Origin: Rhododendron vialii
Lineage: Eukaryota > Streptophyta > Magnoliopsida > Ericales > Ericaceae
NCBI RefSeq assembly: GCF_030253575.1
Contig: NC_080568.1
Coordinates: forward strand, 885,501 to 949,500
Reading direction: 5' to 3'
Length of the DNA: 64,000 nucleotides
In this document: positions 34,863-47,911 of the stretch, one piece after another
Position numbering within the stretch: the stretch's first letter is position 1
Layout: every line of letters begins with the position of its first letter
Notes under the pieces: generated by a model
What the model was told of the DNA's origin: nothing
Database searches by the model: none
What the model saw: only the letters and a program-made list of their open reading frames with translations
Program-made: the position numbers and the translations under genes

Positions 34863-35639
34863 CATTTTGTGGGGTCAACAATTTGTGGACAGGGGACACG
34901 CCCAATGTTTATCTCCTTAAATTTGCCATAAAAGGGGAAACATTTTGAAAGCAATGTGTAACAATCCCTCCTCCACGCCCTTGGCATCACGCGCTACTCC
35001 TTAAAACTCCCATTATTAAGGAACAATTAACGAAACAGCCTTTTACCTACCACACATTTTGGATAAACTCTTTTGTGATTTAAAATTGGAGATCAGCTCC
35101 TCTTTATAGTCCATGAAAAATGGACTTGGCCAGTTTACTTGTTTTGGGTCCTTCTAGAGTCCATTTGGATAATTCTAATCGCCCGTATTTAGAGCTTGTT
35201 GAGAATATTAGTTTCATAAAACAACAGTAGCAGAATTCATGTAGTCTCAAATCATTGAAGGTATTGGCAGAAAAAGATTGAAAACAAACTTAACCTTTGT
35301 CAATATACATAAAGTGACTGTTCTCATGATACCACTTAAACAATGGCCCCTTATACGTGTTCTGCTGGAAATCATGCCCTCAAATCAAAACCAAATGATA
35401 TTAAAAAAGACAGGTCCAAAAACCCAAATGACATTAGTTATATGAAAATGAAGAGAACTCACAAATGAGCTAATTGGAAGGTGTAGTCCATTTTATTAAA
35501 TAAGAATTTTATTAAGGAGACTGATAAAGCCACGATAGCTTTTTTTAGTGCCACAACAATTTACACCGTCTGACAAAATTACCCTTGAAACCCATCATTC
35601 ATCTTCTCTACATTCATTATCTTCTCTGTAGTCCCTCTC

Positions 35640-35657
35640 ACCACACACACACACACA

Positions 35658-35702
<45 letters not shown>
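35640..35702. repeat. (CA)n(CT)n compound microsatellite
   Basis: About 10 CA units followed by about 20 CT units. The minus-strand frame across it is low-complexity Arg/Glu and is not a gene. Confidence 0.9.
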
Positions 35703-35705
<3 letters not shown>

Positions 35706-36379
35706 TTGCAACAGCATAGACCAATCCACTTTCTCCTCCTTCTCTCTTACCTTCTCTCTCTCTCTCTGGAGGCTTTCTCCTTCACATGTTTCATGAGCAA
35801 ACCCAACAAAATCATTGAACATAATATTAGAAATTTTCGAATCAAGATATAGCGTCCTACCTGCACCCATATTCTTGTATTTGACTCAGAGCATATAATA
35901 GACCCAAAAATTTATTGATTGGAAAAATACACTTGATTTTAGCAACGAAAATTGGTTCGGTCTTATAAATACAAACAAAAGCATGCATGTAATCAAAGAA
36001 ATCATGAAAACAAAGGCTAGAAGAAGAAAGGGAGGAGATGGAAGTGGGTTTTTGCCTTGTGTAGAGAGTTATCTCTAGTACAAAAGTGGGAGAGAAGCAG
36101 CTTGGGGGTAAAATTGAAAGCTGAATTGATTTGTCATGGCTTTAAAGAAAAGGGTCGTGACATTAACAGCTCCCTTTTATTAAATAAAAAATTGGTCTAG
36201 GGTCCACTGTAGAAAATTTGTAATTCAATTAGTCTACTTCTAATGTTTGTGACCCCTTTAGTCTACTAATATAATTTAGTAAAGCCTTAAGTCCACTTCT
36301 TTTAAAAAGAACTTAAACCAAGACAAAAATACCCTCTTATATAAGCTATCATATAAAGAAACTCTAGACCAAAAACAAA

Positions 36380-36860
36380 TCTGGAGTACAAACCCCCTCC
36401 CTCTCTCTTGTTGCCGCCGGAGGAAAACGTACAATATCGATAGCGAAGATCTCTCCCCATAGACACCAGTCCCAACCCTTGATTCTCGCAGTCTCCGTGC
36501 CGTTGATGGATAGACAAGACCTTCACCTTCACCTTCAACTGCTAGAGCGAGAGTTGATGCACCGTCGTTCCACGTTGCTGGAAGAAACTCACGCAAGAAC
36601 CTCCAACCGCTTGTACCTTCTTCCTCCTCTGCCGCTGGCGAATGGGATCGTCCTGAAATTTCATCTCCGATGCCGGCATCTGACATGGCGCCGGTATCTG
36701 ACACATCATCTTTGTCGTCGCCTACGCTACGCGAAACAAAGAACACGACGACCCACCGGTTATGATAAACCTCCAAACTCTGTAAAGCAACGCCATTAAC
36801 GGTGACATCGCCATTTCGAGATCGAATAACAACCGACTTATTCGGAGCATCTCGATCGCA
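36380..36860. other. GC-rich segment, origin unknown
   Basis: Coding-like base composition inside an AT-rich element. The longest frame is minus-strand, 36276-36776 (166 codons), containing an acidic/serine-rich stretch with EEEEGTSGW. I recognise no family. It may be another captured gene piece. Confidence 0.35.
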
Positions 36861-37081
36861 ATTCCTTATGCTTGGTGGTAATCTAATCTAATTCCTAGCA
36901 AAAAAGGAGAAGGTATTGAAATACTTGGAGGGTACCTTCATTTCTCTACTTCCAAGAGTGTGCTGGAATTGATACCGGTGATGTCCCTACTTAATTGAAT
37001 TTGGTGCTAGTCTGTTTTTTTTTTTTTTGAAGATTTCCAGAAATTTGAAGATTACAAGTACTTATGTTGAATTGTCTGTGG

Positions 37082-37302
37082 GATGACGCGTTCAACACCT
37101 TCTTCAGCGAGATCGGCGCCGGGAAGCACGTATCCCGTGCTGTCTTCATCGATCTAGAGCCCACCGTCATCAACGAGGTCGGACTGGTGCCTACTACCAG
37201 CTATTCCACCCCGAACAACTCATTAGCAGCATCCCGCCCAACCCGCTCCAGAAGTCTGGCACCTTCATCGATCTGGAGCCCACCGTCATCAACAAGGTTG
37301 GA
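37082..37302 (+). pseudogene. Alpha-tubulin fragment
   Basis: The plus strand encodes [20 protein letters not shown], then [12 protein letters not shown]. This is the well-known alpha-tubulin N-terminal segment around residues 45-75, with small substitutions. After a frameshift the sequence continues as [12 protein letters not shown], also tubulin. The part coding [10 protein letters not shown] then appears a second time (37259-37300). Start, GTP-binding T4 loop and the rest of the protein are missing, so this is a rearranged gene fragment carried in a mobile element. Confidence 0.85.
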
Positions 37303-37309
37303 GGTTTTT

Positions 37310-38064
37310 GAATAAAAACACAAGGTTATATGTGTACTTTTCTTAAGGTTAGAGATCTGAAGTTTTTTGAATAAATATATAAAGTTATATTTGTGCTTTT
37401 CATCAATCACTTATTGATTTGGTCCACATAGCGGCCTCTTCGACTTGCTTCTGATATATTCAGAGTTTTTTGAAAAAATATATAAGGTTATATGTGTGTT
37501 TTTTCTAGGGCTAGACATATAAGGTTGGAACAGGTTATGTTTTTTGAAAAAATATATAAGGTTCTATGTGTGTTTTTCGTGTCACACAAAAAATATATCT
37601 TAGTTAGAGAGAGATATAATAATATATAACGTTATATTGTTATATATAACATTTTAGATTAGAAATATTCTATGTTACGGAGTATTTAATAAAAATAACA
37701 TATAACGTTATATATGACATTTTGTACCGTGTAACATTATATATGAGTTTCTGTCATATATAACGGTATATATTCCGTTGTCGATCACTTATTGAATTGG
37801 TCCACGAAGCGCCCTCTTCGACTTATACGTGAAAATATGTGATTTGAAGCTCGGTTAGCGATGTTGTTTGGTTATAGATGATATTTTCTACTGAGACATA
37901 TATGTTATATGTGACAATTTACCCTTGATACCTAATTTTATCCTGTAAAACTCTAAAACATAGGAACTAATAACGTTATATATTCTCTTATTGAATTGAT
38001 CCGCGCAGTAGTTTCTCAAAAACACATATGGATACATCCATATATGATTATATGAGAATATTTG

Positions 38065-38108
<44 letters not shown>

Positions 38109-39175
38109 CTTGTATTGACATAAAAAATTTCAATTTGCATAGAGATCATATAACGTTGTATATGAGATTTTGTCTTGTAAAACTCAAAAAAAAAGAGAGG
38201 AATTAATAACGTTTTATGTTCTCTTATTGAATAGGTTCGCACAGCGGCCTCTCAAAAACACGTATGAATATATCCATATATTATCAGAAGTAAGTCAAAG
38301 ATGCCGCTGCGCGGACCAATTCAATAAGTGATGGATAACGGAGCATATAACGTTATATGTGAACTTCTATCATGTGTAATATGTGTTTTTCCTGGGGTTA
38401 GACATATAATATTATATCTCATTTTTGAGATATATTAATATTTTTTATGTTGTTTTGAATATGTATATATGTAGATATAGAGGTTATGAGAATGCTATTC
38501 GAAGGCAGAAAATCACAAATTTTGAAGAATTTAATGAGGGTTTTGATGAAGAAACGGTGAAAAAATGAAGCTCGACCCCCTGTGGCCTCATCAACATTCA
38601 ACTTGAGATTCAAGGCGTGACTGAAAACAAGGATAATGGTGACATGATATGTGAACATATAATGTTATTTTTTGAGATATATAATATTGTTGAAAAAATA
38701 TGATGTTTTGAGAACATATAATTTTATATGCCATATTTTGTGAGACTTAGAGCGATAGAAGCTCAGATATAATGTTATATATTCTATTTTTTGTGAGATT
38801 TAGAACTACAGAAGTTCACATATAATGTTATATGTTCTGTTCTATTTTTTTGTGAGATTCAAAGTTGCAGAAGCTCAAATATAATGTTATATCTTATGTT
38901 TTTTTTTGGTGATATTTAGATATTCAAAAACTCGCATATAATGTTATATATTTTGTATGGACCAGCATATAATGTTAAAAACTAAAAACAAGAAAAACCA
39001 AAAAGAAATGTTGCATGTTAGAAATTTTTTGCCACACATATAATGTTGTATGTTAGAAATTTTTTATCACTCATATAACGTTAAAAAATAAAAAAAATAA
39101 AAAAAGGAAAAAATAAAAAATAAAAAAAATCGAAAAAATACGTTTTTTGTTACATATATAACGTTATATGTGGCG
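37310..39175. repeat. Degenerate array of AACGTT / AATGTT palindromes
   Basis: The word CATATAACGTTATATG and variants recur some twenty-odd times at uneven spacing (for example near 37628, 37703, 37968, 38150, 38346, 38780, 38824, 38884, 38940 and 39158). A longer phrase built on CTTATTGAATTGGTCC-CGCAGCGGCCTCT is present about five times (near 37403, 37783, 37984 and 38219, and inverted at 38299). Many variants differ by C-to-T at the CpG. No protein coding is supported. Confidence 0.75.
38069..38105. repeat. (TA)n microsatellite
   Basis: Nearly pure TA repeat within the palindrome array. Confidence 0.9.
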
Positions 39176-39440
39176 TGATGGCAGCGGCAACGGTGATAGT
39201 GGCGGCGGCAGCGGTGGTGGTAGTGGCGGCAGTGGTGGTGGCGGTGGCGGCTTGATTGCAACAAAAACGAAAAAAATGAAAAAAATATATTTTCGTGTTA
39301 GCCAAAACAAGGCCTTTGTTTCTTAGGTGGAATATTTTTGTCATTAAATTTATTAGTGGGCTTAGTGGGTTAATGAAACTTAGAAGTGTACTAGATGAGT
39401 TTGAAAAGTGTTATAGTGGACTTATGAAAAATTCTCCTTT

Positions 39441-40364
39441 TATTAAATAAGAAAAGGATTCACAAATGGGGTAATTGGATGATTTCCCCTTGGAAAATAA
39501 GAAGAAGACAAATTTGGGGTGTCGTTTTCATAACATTTTGTTTCCATTTTGGATCCTTTTTTATTTTTCACTTTTTCCCAAATTCGATTGGAATGTGATC
39601 AGCGCGTGGGATTCAGGCAAGTGGAGTTCACATTTCTCGTCAAAAAACAGCAGGGGAAAGTTCTGTTAAACGGTGACGTCGCACGTTGCTTGCCGCACAC
39701 GTGGCTTACCGCTTACGGTGTAATCCACTTTTGCCGTACAAATTCTGTCTTCGCCTGTGACCGTCGGATGATACCATACGCAAAATATACGAATACGAGT
39801 ATATTACTAGGATCTGTTTGGATCTCATAAAATTGTTTTGGTTAACTTTTGTATGGATGAAAATGGATTTGTTTCCTTTTTTACATTTAATCTTTGAATC
39901 TTATCCTTTCAACCTACATCAATTGATAATGGAAGAACGAAATCATAGTAAAAAATGAATTTTCAACACTTAATGTTTGTGAAAACGAGAAGATCGAACG
40001 AATAACTCTGTGTATCAGATGAATCCACGACATAGTTCTTATGACGTATGAAATTTTGCTTTCTAGCAAGTCAATATATAATAATTAGAACAAGCTAGAG
40101 TTCAACGGAATTTTGGTTTATTAGCTCAAGCCATGGTTATCTTATTTTTTCAGTCTCCTATGTATTTTCGATTTTTTACTCTACCAAGCGATTTTTTACT
40201 CTACCAAACAACGGTCCCTAATTTTTTTCCCCCATCAATGGTGGAGAATCATGAATATCAAGGTCACTCGATGCGCATCAGCGCCCGCGAACGAGATTGT
40301 AGAAGCGTCTTTCATAAAATTTCAAACTGATCGAGAGCAGAGGATCTTACTTAAGAATTATACG
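39441..40364. other. Intergenic, nothing recognised
   Basis: AT-rich, no supported gene. A CACGTGGC word occurs near 39700. Confidence 0.4.
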
Positions 40365-40706
40365 ATGCTGCTAACCACACAAACATTTTGTGCACATATT
40401 TTGTTGTAAGGCCCACCATGGCTCTCACACAAACGATCCGAACCGTTCATTAAATGTAAATTTTGAAAAATCAGCTCAATCTAATATCTGTAGGTACTCG
40501 ATCCAATCATCTAAATTTTCATCAGATTCTCGGATAATGAAAAGTTAGATAATTAGATCGAACATCTATAAATATTGGATTGAATTGATTTTTCGCGGAG
40601 ACCCTTGAAAAAATGTTTTACATTTAATGAATGGCTTGAATCGTTTGTGTGAGATTCATAATGGATCCCACAACATCTGTGCACAAATTATCTGTGAGGA
40701 CTTATT
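40365..40706. repeat. MITE family B, copy 2
   Basis: Related to 6922-7312: CACACAAACGATCCGAACC, ATTAAATGTAAA, TCAGCTCAATCT and GGATCCCACA are in the same order, with TTGTGCACA-type ends. Non-coding; about 440 bp upstream of the bHLH gene. Confidence 0.65.
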
Positions 40707-41058
40707 TATCCAGAATTATATGATTAAGATCGTGAATCAGTATGTATAAATTGAAGAAAACGATAAACATACATTTTACTGACAATAAAATATGTACGCA
40801 ATATTCGACTAAAATATGAAACCCTCAAATTAGACCCACATGTGGATCCCATCCCATTCGAGAGTGTTGTGGTTGAATGTTGCGTACGTAGCATTGTTGT
40901 TCTTCTTATTATGAATAATTCAATATCATTTTATTTCATACCTATAGTTATAGAATTTATATATTGGATCATTGTTTTTTTATTACTAACAAAAACAGGA
41001 CTTTATAATTGGACTTGAGAAGAGAAATTAGGACTGTCCAGTCTTACCCCCAAAGAAA

Positions 41059-41061
41059 GAG

Positions 41062-41096
<35 letters not shown>
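41059..41096. repeat. (GA)n tract in bHLH 5' leader
   Basis: A GA repeat about 45 bp upstream of the bHLH start codon. It probably lies in the 5' untranslated region or core promoter. Confidence 0.85.
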
Positions 41097-41097
<1 letters not shown>

Positions 41098-41142
41098 CTC
41101 TCTCCTGATACAACACCAAACTACCTGATCCTGTAGCAAACG

Positions 41143-44100
41143 ATGCAACACAGCACCACCAGCAACGGCGGCGGCGGAGGTGGGAACAGAGGCGGTGAAG
41201 CTCACAGGGGACTCGCTCGATTCCGCTCAGCCCCAGCCAGCTGGCTCGAAGCTCTGCTCGAATCAGAAGAAGACGAAGACGGCAACGATCAGCTCCTCAA
41301 CTCGACAACTCAGTTCCAAACCCAGCTAAAGCCGCCAACTGCTCAGTTCCCTCCGACCAGCTACGCCGATCCGGCGTCATTCGACGCCGGAGGCGGGCCC
41401 GCCTTTCTCCGGCACAACAGCACCCCGGCGGATTTCCTCGCGCAGATCAGTGCGGGGCCCGATGGTTACTTCTCGAGCTTCGGAATTCCTGCCGGTTACG
41501 ATTACACGGCGTCGTCCGTGGATGTTTCTCCGTCCAGTAAGCGGCACAAGGAAGCAGACATGTCGGCGAAATTTTTGCCGCAATTGGTCAGTTACTGTGG
41601 GCTTTTAATCAGTTGCAAGCATTTTAATTCACTTCCCTTTGTTTTTACTGGAGGAATTTGTAACATAGGGAAAAGGAAGAGATAAGAAGAGAAAGTTGAA
41701 GACTTTTTGCCCATTAAAAAAATGTTTAAATTTTTTCCATGGTTTGGTTTGATAGAAAATGGCAAAATAGAGTAACACGCCACAGTACAATTTCCTCTCA
41801 TTTTCCTTGTTAATTATTGTCTTATTTGTCTCTTCTCTTCCCTCATTTTCCCAAGTTCCAAACAGAGCCTAGGTCTAAGTCACATATAATGACTGTGCGT
41901 GTGCACGAGCGCGATCATGAAAGCGCTTTAGAAAATATCTCAAAATAATAAAATTTGCTCAAGCGTGGATTGAGAACGCGAGCGCTGAGCGAGGACTGAA
42001 GCAGGGGCGGAGGCCGGAGGGCAATACTGAAGGATTATGTGACTGAGGCCTAGGCACCACCTTTTAATTTCGTGGTGAACGTTACGAAACATTGTCGTGG
42101 TGTTTACTGTTTACAAATTATGATTGGGGTGTTCTGTAAATCCGCAAGGAAAATCTTAGCTTACTACTTGTTTTGTTTGTTTTTTTACTTCTCTTATGAA
42201 CATTGAGAATCTCTATTACTGGAAAGAAAAAAAAATGGTTGAGGAAAGTTGTGAAGTTAAGAACCGTTATTATGTTATTACGATTCATGGTGGTGGGACG
42301 GAGTGTATGCACCTTTTCTGGATGTGTATTGTATCTGAATGGGTACTTATGTGTGTATCATATTCATGTCTTTTATTTGGAAGAACTAAGAAGCCTTGGG
42401 CCAGTGGCTCCTTTATGTTTCATATTGTGCATTTGTACGAATTTTCGACTTTTCATGGCTTTGATAGTGGAAAAGCCAATGTTTAGGATGAGTTGTGGCT
42501 TTTTCCCTATTTTTTGGGGTCAGTATGGGAGGAGGGAACACGTCTATGGATGTAGTTCTGCATTTGGAGTTTTCTTTTTTGTGAATTTGGAAGCTTTTCT
42601 GGTTGTGTATTCTGTATGGTTATAACAATACAATCATCCTCTGCCCATTGTACACTTCCCTTCTTGGCAGTGATGACAAGAATTCAGTTTATTGCTATAG
42701 AAAATCCCTACAGAATTATGATATCACAGTTACCTTTCTGAAATGGCATTTGTTTTGATTAGAAAATCCGCAATGGCATTTGAAATGAAAGGACTGCAGA
42801 TGTCCAAATAGTTATATGCATAAATTTTGTTGGTCCCTTACTGGATGAATTTTTATTTATATTCACTATTGTTTGAAAGGTATAGAAAGCAGAGCCAAGT
42901 GGGATGAGTGGTTTGTTGGACGTCGAGATGGAGAAGCTTTTGGAGGACTCAGTTCCTTGTAGGGTTCGGGCAAAGCGTGGATGTGCTACCCATCCTCGCA
43001 GCATAGCTGAAAGGGTAAGAGTTACCCTTGTTGTTTCTTCTAGAACTATTATGCTTCTTCTAGAATTATTTTTTAGTTCTTTTATTCATTTGTTGTTTCT
43101 AATTCGATCGATAGGTAGTGTTCTTTATGGATTGCAGTTTTGTGTTGTTTGTTTTGTTTTGCTCTTACTGTGGGCTAAAGTTTATTTTTTGGGGGTTAGG
43201 TTCGGAGGACTCGAATTAGTGACCGAATAAGAAAGCTTCAGGAACTTGTGCCCAATATGGATAAAGTAAGTCATTTATTGCTCTCTCTTTTTTTTTTTTG
43301 CATTTTGTGGTGAGAAGTTTGCTGCTGCTACTGTAGAATAGGATTTTCGAGGATAAAAGACCTGTGTTAGCTATTGACAAATATATTACATCGCTGAGAA
43401 GGCAACAAGGTATTTGATTAGATGAAGTCCATTACATTAGAAGCCCTGAGAGATTACTGAACATTGGATTTTATGCCATAGAATATAACTAAATGGTGTT
43501 TTCTAATGCTTGCTATTACTCGAGTTGGCTTTTGGGCCATGAATTGAACACTGCTATTTTGTTTTCTTGTTTCGTTAGCCATCATGGTTGTAGTTGGAGG
43601 TTATTGAATTCAAAACCTTGGGAATGATGAGGTATTTTGTTAGGTTTTTGTGTTGCAACTTACCACGAGAACCCTTCATGGCATGGAAAACGTAGATCCT
43701 TTTACATTGTTGTTTAAGGTCTTTAAATATTCTTTTGGCAATCGATTAGGGAGGCTTTGAACTATCTAAAATTTTGGATTAGCTATTGAGGAGGTTTTAG
43801 CATCCACATCTGCATCTGCCAGCTTGAGGATTTAGCTATTAAGCAGGCTTTCAACTATGTAAAAATTGGGGGTTTCATCTGATGGTGATTGACAGCTATG
43901 ATTCAGGCATTCAACAGGAAAGGTTGGTTTAAATGAAATTTAAGGGTTATAATCGAGACATAAAGGTTTTGCAAGTCTTTTGAATGGCTTTACGGTGGTG
44001 TTAAGGGTTTGTTTGGGTTTTGAAATGTTGAGATTGTTTCTTTTTCAATGTGAGCTTTTCTTTCCCGAAGTTGAAGAGGGATTATTCTTCTTCCGCCCTA

Positions 44101-45461
44101 GGATGTCCAGAAGTTGTGCTTAGTTTTTCTTTCAAGGCTGCAACTGCAAGTATATGATAACTTCTTCCAATGTCTGGATGGAAAATGTTTTTATTTGGCC
44201 GATTACATCGAGGTTTAGTATCTAACTGATATAGTACTGTAGCTAATTGGGATCTCAGTGTCAATCTGGTCCAGTGCCCTTCTTTTTCTTATCGTTGTTT
44301 TTTAATTAAGGGGTTGATATTGTATTTAAGTGTAAGGTCTACCAGGTTAGATTCTCAGTTAGATTCCTATATTCTAGTTTCTTCGTGCTTAAGTTCACAA
44401 TATTTGATGCATATGCTTACTGGTCTTTCATGATCTTGACGTGGAAATTCTGCTGTCAATACATGCAGCAAACTAATACTGCTGATATGTTAGAAGAGGC
44501 AGTTGAGTATGTCAAGCTTCTGCAGAAAAAGATTCAGGTACTTTCTGCGTTAAACTCTCTTACTTGTCAGTGGTGGAGAATATAATCTCACATTGCTCGA
44601 GTATGGAATGACTGATCACTTAATATGCATGAGGTACCTTTTCAACTAATAGCCTAAGTTTTTGTGTTGATAATTCCATGGCGTGGCCCGTGGGTGTGCT
44701 ATGGTTTCTACCTACCAGCTTAAGCTTTTGGGATTGATTTAAAGTTGAATACACGAAGATGTAACAATCATTAGCAATTTAGCATGCTTCGCTCATAAAT
44801 CAGCTTCCAATAATCCTTAGTTGGCCTACCCTTTGAACATGTATAGATGGTAAGGTATTGGTTCGTAAGATGGTGGGCTTTAGGAGGGAACTCACCATGT
44901 TGTAACTGGCTGTTGTAACCAAATCTTGGCCTAAATTGCCTTAAGTCCATCAATTGCTTGATTTTGATGCAGCAATGGAGGTTTTAGATGCAATCCTACA
45001 AATAACTAGGTTAAGATGTGGGATATTGGACTTACTTTCATTTGGTCTTTTGGCCTAAATTCCGCGACTCCTTGATTCTCAATCAAATCCTCTTTCTTAA
45101 CAATTTAATGCACTTCTAGAGTCCTATATTTAATAGAAGTAATTCCCAAACTCTTTCTTCTGTAATGAGGATCATTGAAATAAGCAAGAATATTATTTCT
45201 TCGGAAAGTACCATTTATGGGTAAGGCAATTGAAATACCTGGAGAGGGCATTAGTTCTTTCGCTCGTTCTTGAACCAATTGGAGTGGAATAATGAATCTA
45301 TTTCTTCGTCTCTTTGCCAATAAATCTAATTAGATGTGAGAGTTGGATACCTTCATATTTTATTTTCCCAATTGAAGGAAGTTCTTTTGAAGTGAAAACC
45401 CAAAATGTGGCAGGATCTCAAGGAGCTTCAGAAGAACTGCACATGCGCAAATACCGAGTAA
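41143..45461 (+). CDS. bHLH transcription factor, bHLH80/81 (FBH) type
   Basis: Five exons: 41143-41586, 42886-43014, 43200-43265, 44469-44537 and 45414-45461. They total 756 nt (251 aa), with GT-AG borders and all introns in phase 0. The N-terminal part has the subfamily signatures [32 protein letters not shown] and [14 protein letters not shown]. Exon 2 gives [20 protein letters not shown]; the DNA-contacting basic region ([14 protein letters not shown]) crosses exons 2 and 3. Helix-loop-helix follows with [20 protein letters not shown] and [13 protein letters not shown]. In Arabidopsis this group (bHLH80, 81, 122, 130; FBH1-4) binds E-box DNA, dimerises and promotes flowering through CONSTANS, with further roles in stomata. 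Length and intron layout fit that group. I infer a nuclear regulator; the exact orthologue among FBH1-4 cannot be fixed by eye. Confidence 0.94.
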
Positions 45462-46081
45462 TGGGAGAACATATGGAGTTTGTATGCTAGTGTGTTCTAC
45501 AATGGGTTTTGTAGGCCTGAATGGCTCCTCTGCCATATTTTCCCTTCACATATGGTATTGTCCATCTTCCATGCTGAATTGTTCTGGATCTGTAGATAGT
45601 GGTGGCCGAAGGGCACATCCGCACAGTACCGGAGCATCCATGGTCAAGGGTATCAGCTTCAACTTGGGAAAAATATCTATCTGGGGTTCTATTGTTATGG
45701 CTGAAGTTGTAGTTGTAAAATGTTGTACACATCAGTATCTCTTTAACATATCGCTAACTAGAATCTGTAGGGATTGTAGTATTTATGTTCCATATCCACG
45801 TGCAGTTCTGTATTTGGAAATTTAGATGCCATAAAGCTTGCTGTTCTCGACGAGCTATTCAGTAATAAAATCATTTTCTGTTCCAAGTCCTACACTCTAG
45901 TAGCTCTATTCTTATCAATTACCATTAAGGGCACAATTCTTGACGTAGATTTTCATTTGTGATGCTTATTTGTTCAATATGTAGTTGTTTGATTTGTGTC
46001 GGTGACACAAAGTGCACCTCATGTGTTCATATCTGTGCAAATTTGAAATGTGGTATTATGAACCTCAGAAAATTGGGAAGA

Positions 46082-46120
<39 letters not shown>

Positions 46121-46860
46121 GTGCTTCTGTTTAGAGCACTCATCTTCTTTGATTGCCAAGGAAAAGACTGCATTTAGTAGGATTGTTGTTTCCACTATTG
46201 GACTTCTTTATGTTGTAGTAATCAGTTAACAAGAATGGCTGGGAGGCTGCCTTTTGATGCTAACAATCTTTTTAGCTAGCGCACTGCTTGTCTCTTCATT
46301 GATGATTTCAGTCGCGTCGTTTAGGTAGCAAAAAATAGAGAACTTCGTGAAGTGTAGTATCTTTGTAAACTGCAGCTAGCCCCCCGCCTAACCAAGTGAA
46401 CCCATGGTTCTCTAGTTGTACTTTGGGCTTGTTTGGTCACTTCAATCTATAGCAACAAGTAAATAAGCTTGTAGTAAGGAAATTGTGTTATTTTGTACTT
46501 CTGTTATTTATTTATTTATTTATGATCTTCTACTTCTGTTTGTTTATTTGCTTATTTTTGTCCCCAAACGTGCCCTTCTCTCCTTTTCTTTTTTGCACTT
46601 TTATACGTTACCTTAACCCACATTTAACACATTTAATGAGATGCCCATTGGCGAAGCGAGAATTTAATATCAGAGATGACACCTACAACCATCATTCCAT
46701 CAATATAGGAAGCGAGGACCTGCTGGCCCATTGGAACAATAGAGGTGTTGTCCATCTAAAACTACGTCATTTTGGATCAAGAAGCAACTCCCCCTTCCCC
46801 TGTTAGATGAGAAGGGGCAGAACTATCAATAAATAGTACTCCTCTAAGTACTTGGATCAA
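45462..46860 (+). other. bHLH 3' region and intergenic sequence
   Basis: Probably includes the 3' untranslated region of the bHLH gene. A CT microsatellite lies at about 46083-46117. No other gene seen. Confidence 0.5.
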
Positions 46861-46918
46861 AGAGCTCTCTGACCAAGGATGGAACAGAGGGATCTCTGAC
46901 CAAGGATGGAACAGAGGG
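46861..46918. repeat. 28-bp tandem duplication
   Basis: TCTCTGACCAAGGATGGAAC plus AGAGGGA is present twice, head to tail. Confidence 0.85.
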
Positions 46919-46971
46919 AGGTCTAGTGGCGGCGGCCGCCATGACAATAATTTTAGAAATTGTAATTATTA

Positions 46972-47243
46972 CTCCCTCCGTCCTTTTTTTTGTGTCCAGT
47001 ATTCCATTTTGGGTTGTCCCTTAATAAGTGTCCATTTTATAAAGTTAGGGGGGTAAAAGTTGGTGTATTGTCTATTTTGTCCCTAAAAATATATTTTATT
47101 TTGAAAAGTTATTGAGTAAAAGTGTAATGATGATGGGTAAGTAGGAAAAGTAGAAGAAAAAGTTGATGTGAAAGGTATAATGACGATGTCTTTTTAATAA
47201 GTTGGAGTTACGAAGCAGAACACTTAAAAAGGGACGGAGGGAG
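46972..47243. repeat. Stowaway-type MITE, TA target duplication
   Basis: 272 bp with ends CTCCCTCCGTCCTTTTT and AAAAGGGACGGAGGGAG, flanked by TA on both sides (46970-46971, 47244-47245). This is the classic Tc1/mariner-derived Stowaway end and target. Non-coding. Confidence 0.92.
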
Positions 47244-47245
47244 TA

Positions 47246-47911
47246 TATGTATTTAAAAAAATTATTTCTAACTTTTATAGTCTCGCCATCGCTAGATTTT
47301 TTTTTTCCTTATTTTTGTTATATACTAGTTCTAAATCTTCTATTTTTTTAAGAAAAGAGATCCAAAAAAGTATTCCAAAACTAAATTCAATGGGCCAAAG
47401 TGAAATAATATAAAGGATGAGATGTAATTAAGGGAAAAAAAATTCCACACTTTAACCCTAAAACAACTTAACCTAAAAAATGAAAGTTAGTATTTTTTCG
47501 TATTTCTTGTGCAAATGACATTTACTATAGTTTTTGTTATGTTATTTTAATTTTTTTTAAAGTCGATGACTATTAATACTATTGTAATGCATCTTTTTAT
47601 TTTTTTAGTATATATTTTGCCACTATTAAAATAAAATTCTAATTCGTCCTTAGTTCTATCTAAACCCATTTGAACTATGAGATGAGAACAATTCAAAAGT
47701 CCTCCAATTTTCCCTTTGAAGAGGCAGATCTTATGTACCGAAAATATTTGTGCCTCTTGTTTTGAGGGGTTTTTCTGTCACCAAGGACCGGATCGGAAAC
47801 TCCTCAATACAGCTGCACAGAGGCATAATAATATTAGGAACAGATGAGATCGAACCCCCTTTTCAAGTACAGCCAGTACACGTCTTTTTTCTTTCTTAAC
47901 CGCCCCCCACC
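47246..47911. other. Intergenic, nothing recognised
   Basis: Strongly AT-rich, no gene supported. Confidence 0.4.

Larger units (their letters stand above)
36189..39423. mobile_element. Composite (Pack-type?) element with captured gene pieces
   Basis: CCTTTTATTAAATAA flanks the region on both sides (ends at about 36188, restarts at about 39424). Just inside, the left end (GGTCCACTGTAG..., then AGTCTACTTCTAAT, TTAGTCTACTAATA) matches the reverse complement of the right end (AAGTCCACTATAA..., GTACACTTCTAAG, AAGCCCACTAATA) over about 90 bp with mismatches. Inside are a GC-rich coding-like segment of unknown origin (36380-36860), an alpha-tubulin fragment (37082-37302), a long AACGTT-palindrome array (37310-39175) and a GGC-rich tract (39178-39252). 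No transposase was seen. The boundaries are my reading of diverged repeats, so the class (Mutator-like Pack element or other) is uncertain. Confidence 0.55.

Noticed and set aside
34401-36000. Possible gene around 35-36 kb
   Set aside because: Apart from a MITE and a microsatellite only short low-complexity frames are present.
36276-36776. 166-codon minus-strand frame as a gene
   Set aside because: No recognisable domain, lies inside a composite element and overlaps its AT-rich end; kept only as an unidentified captured segment.
37064-37315. Functional alpha-tubulin gene
   Set aside because: Only a short, frameshifted and internally duplicated piece without start, catalytic loop or C-terminal domain.
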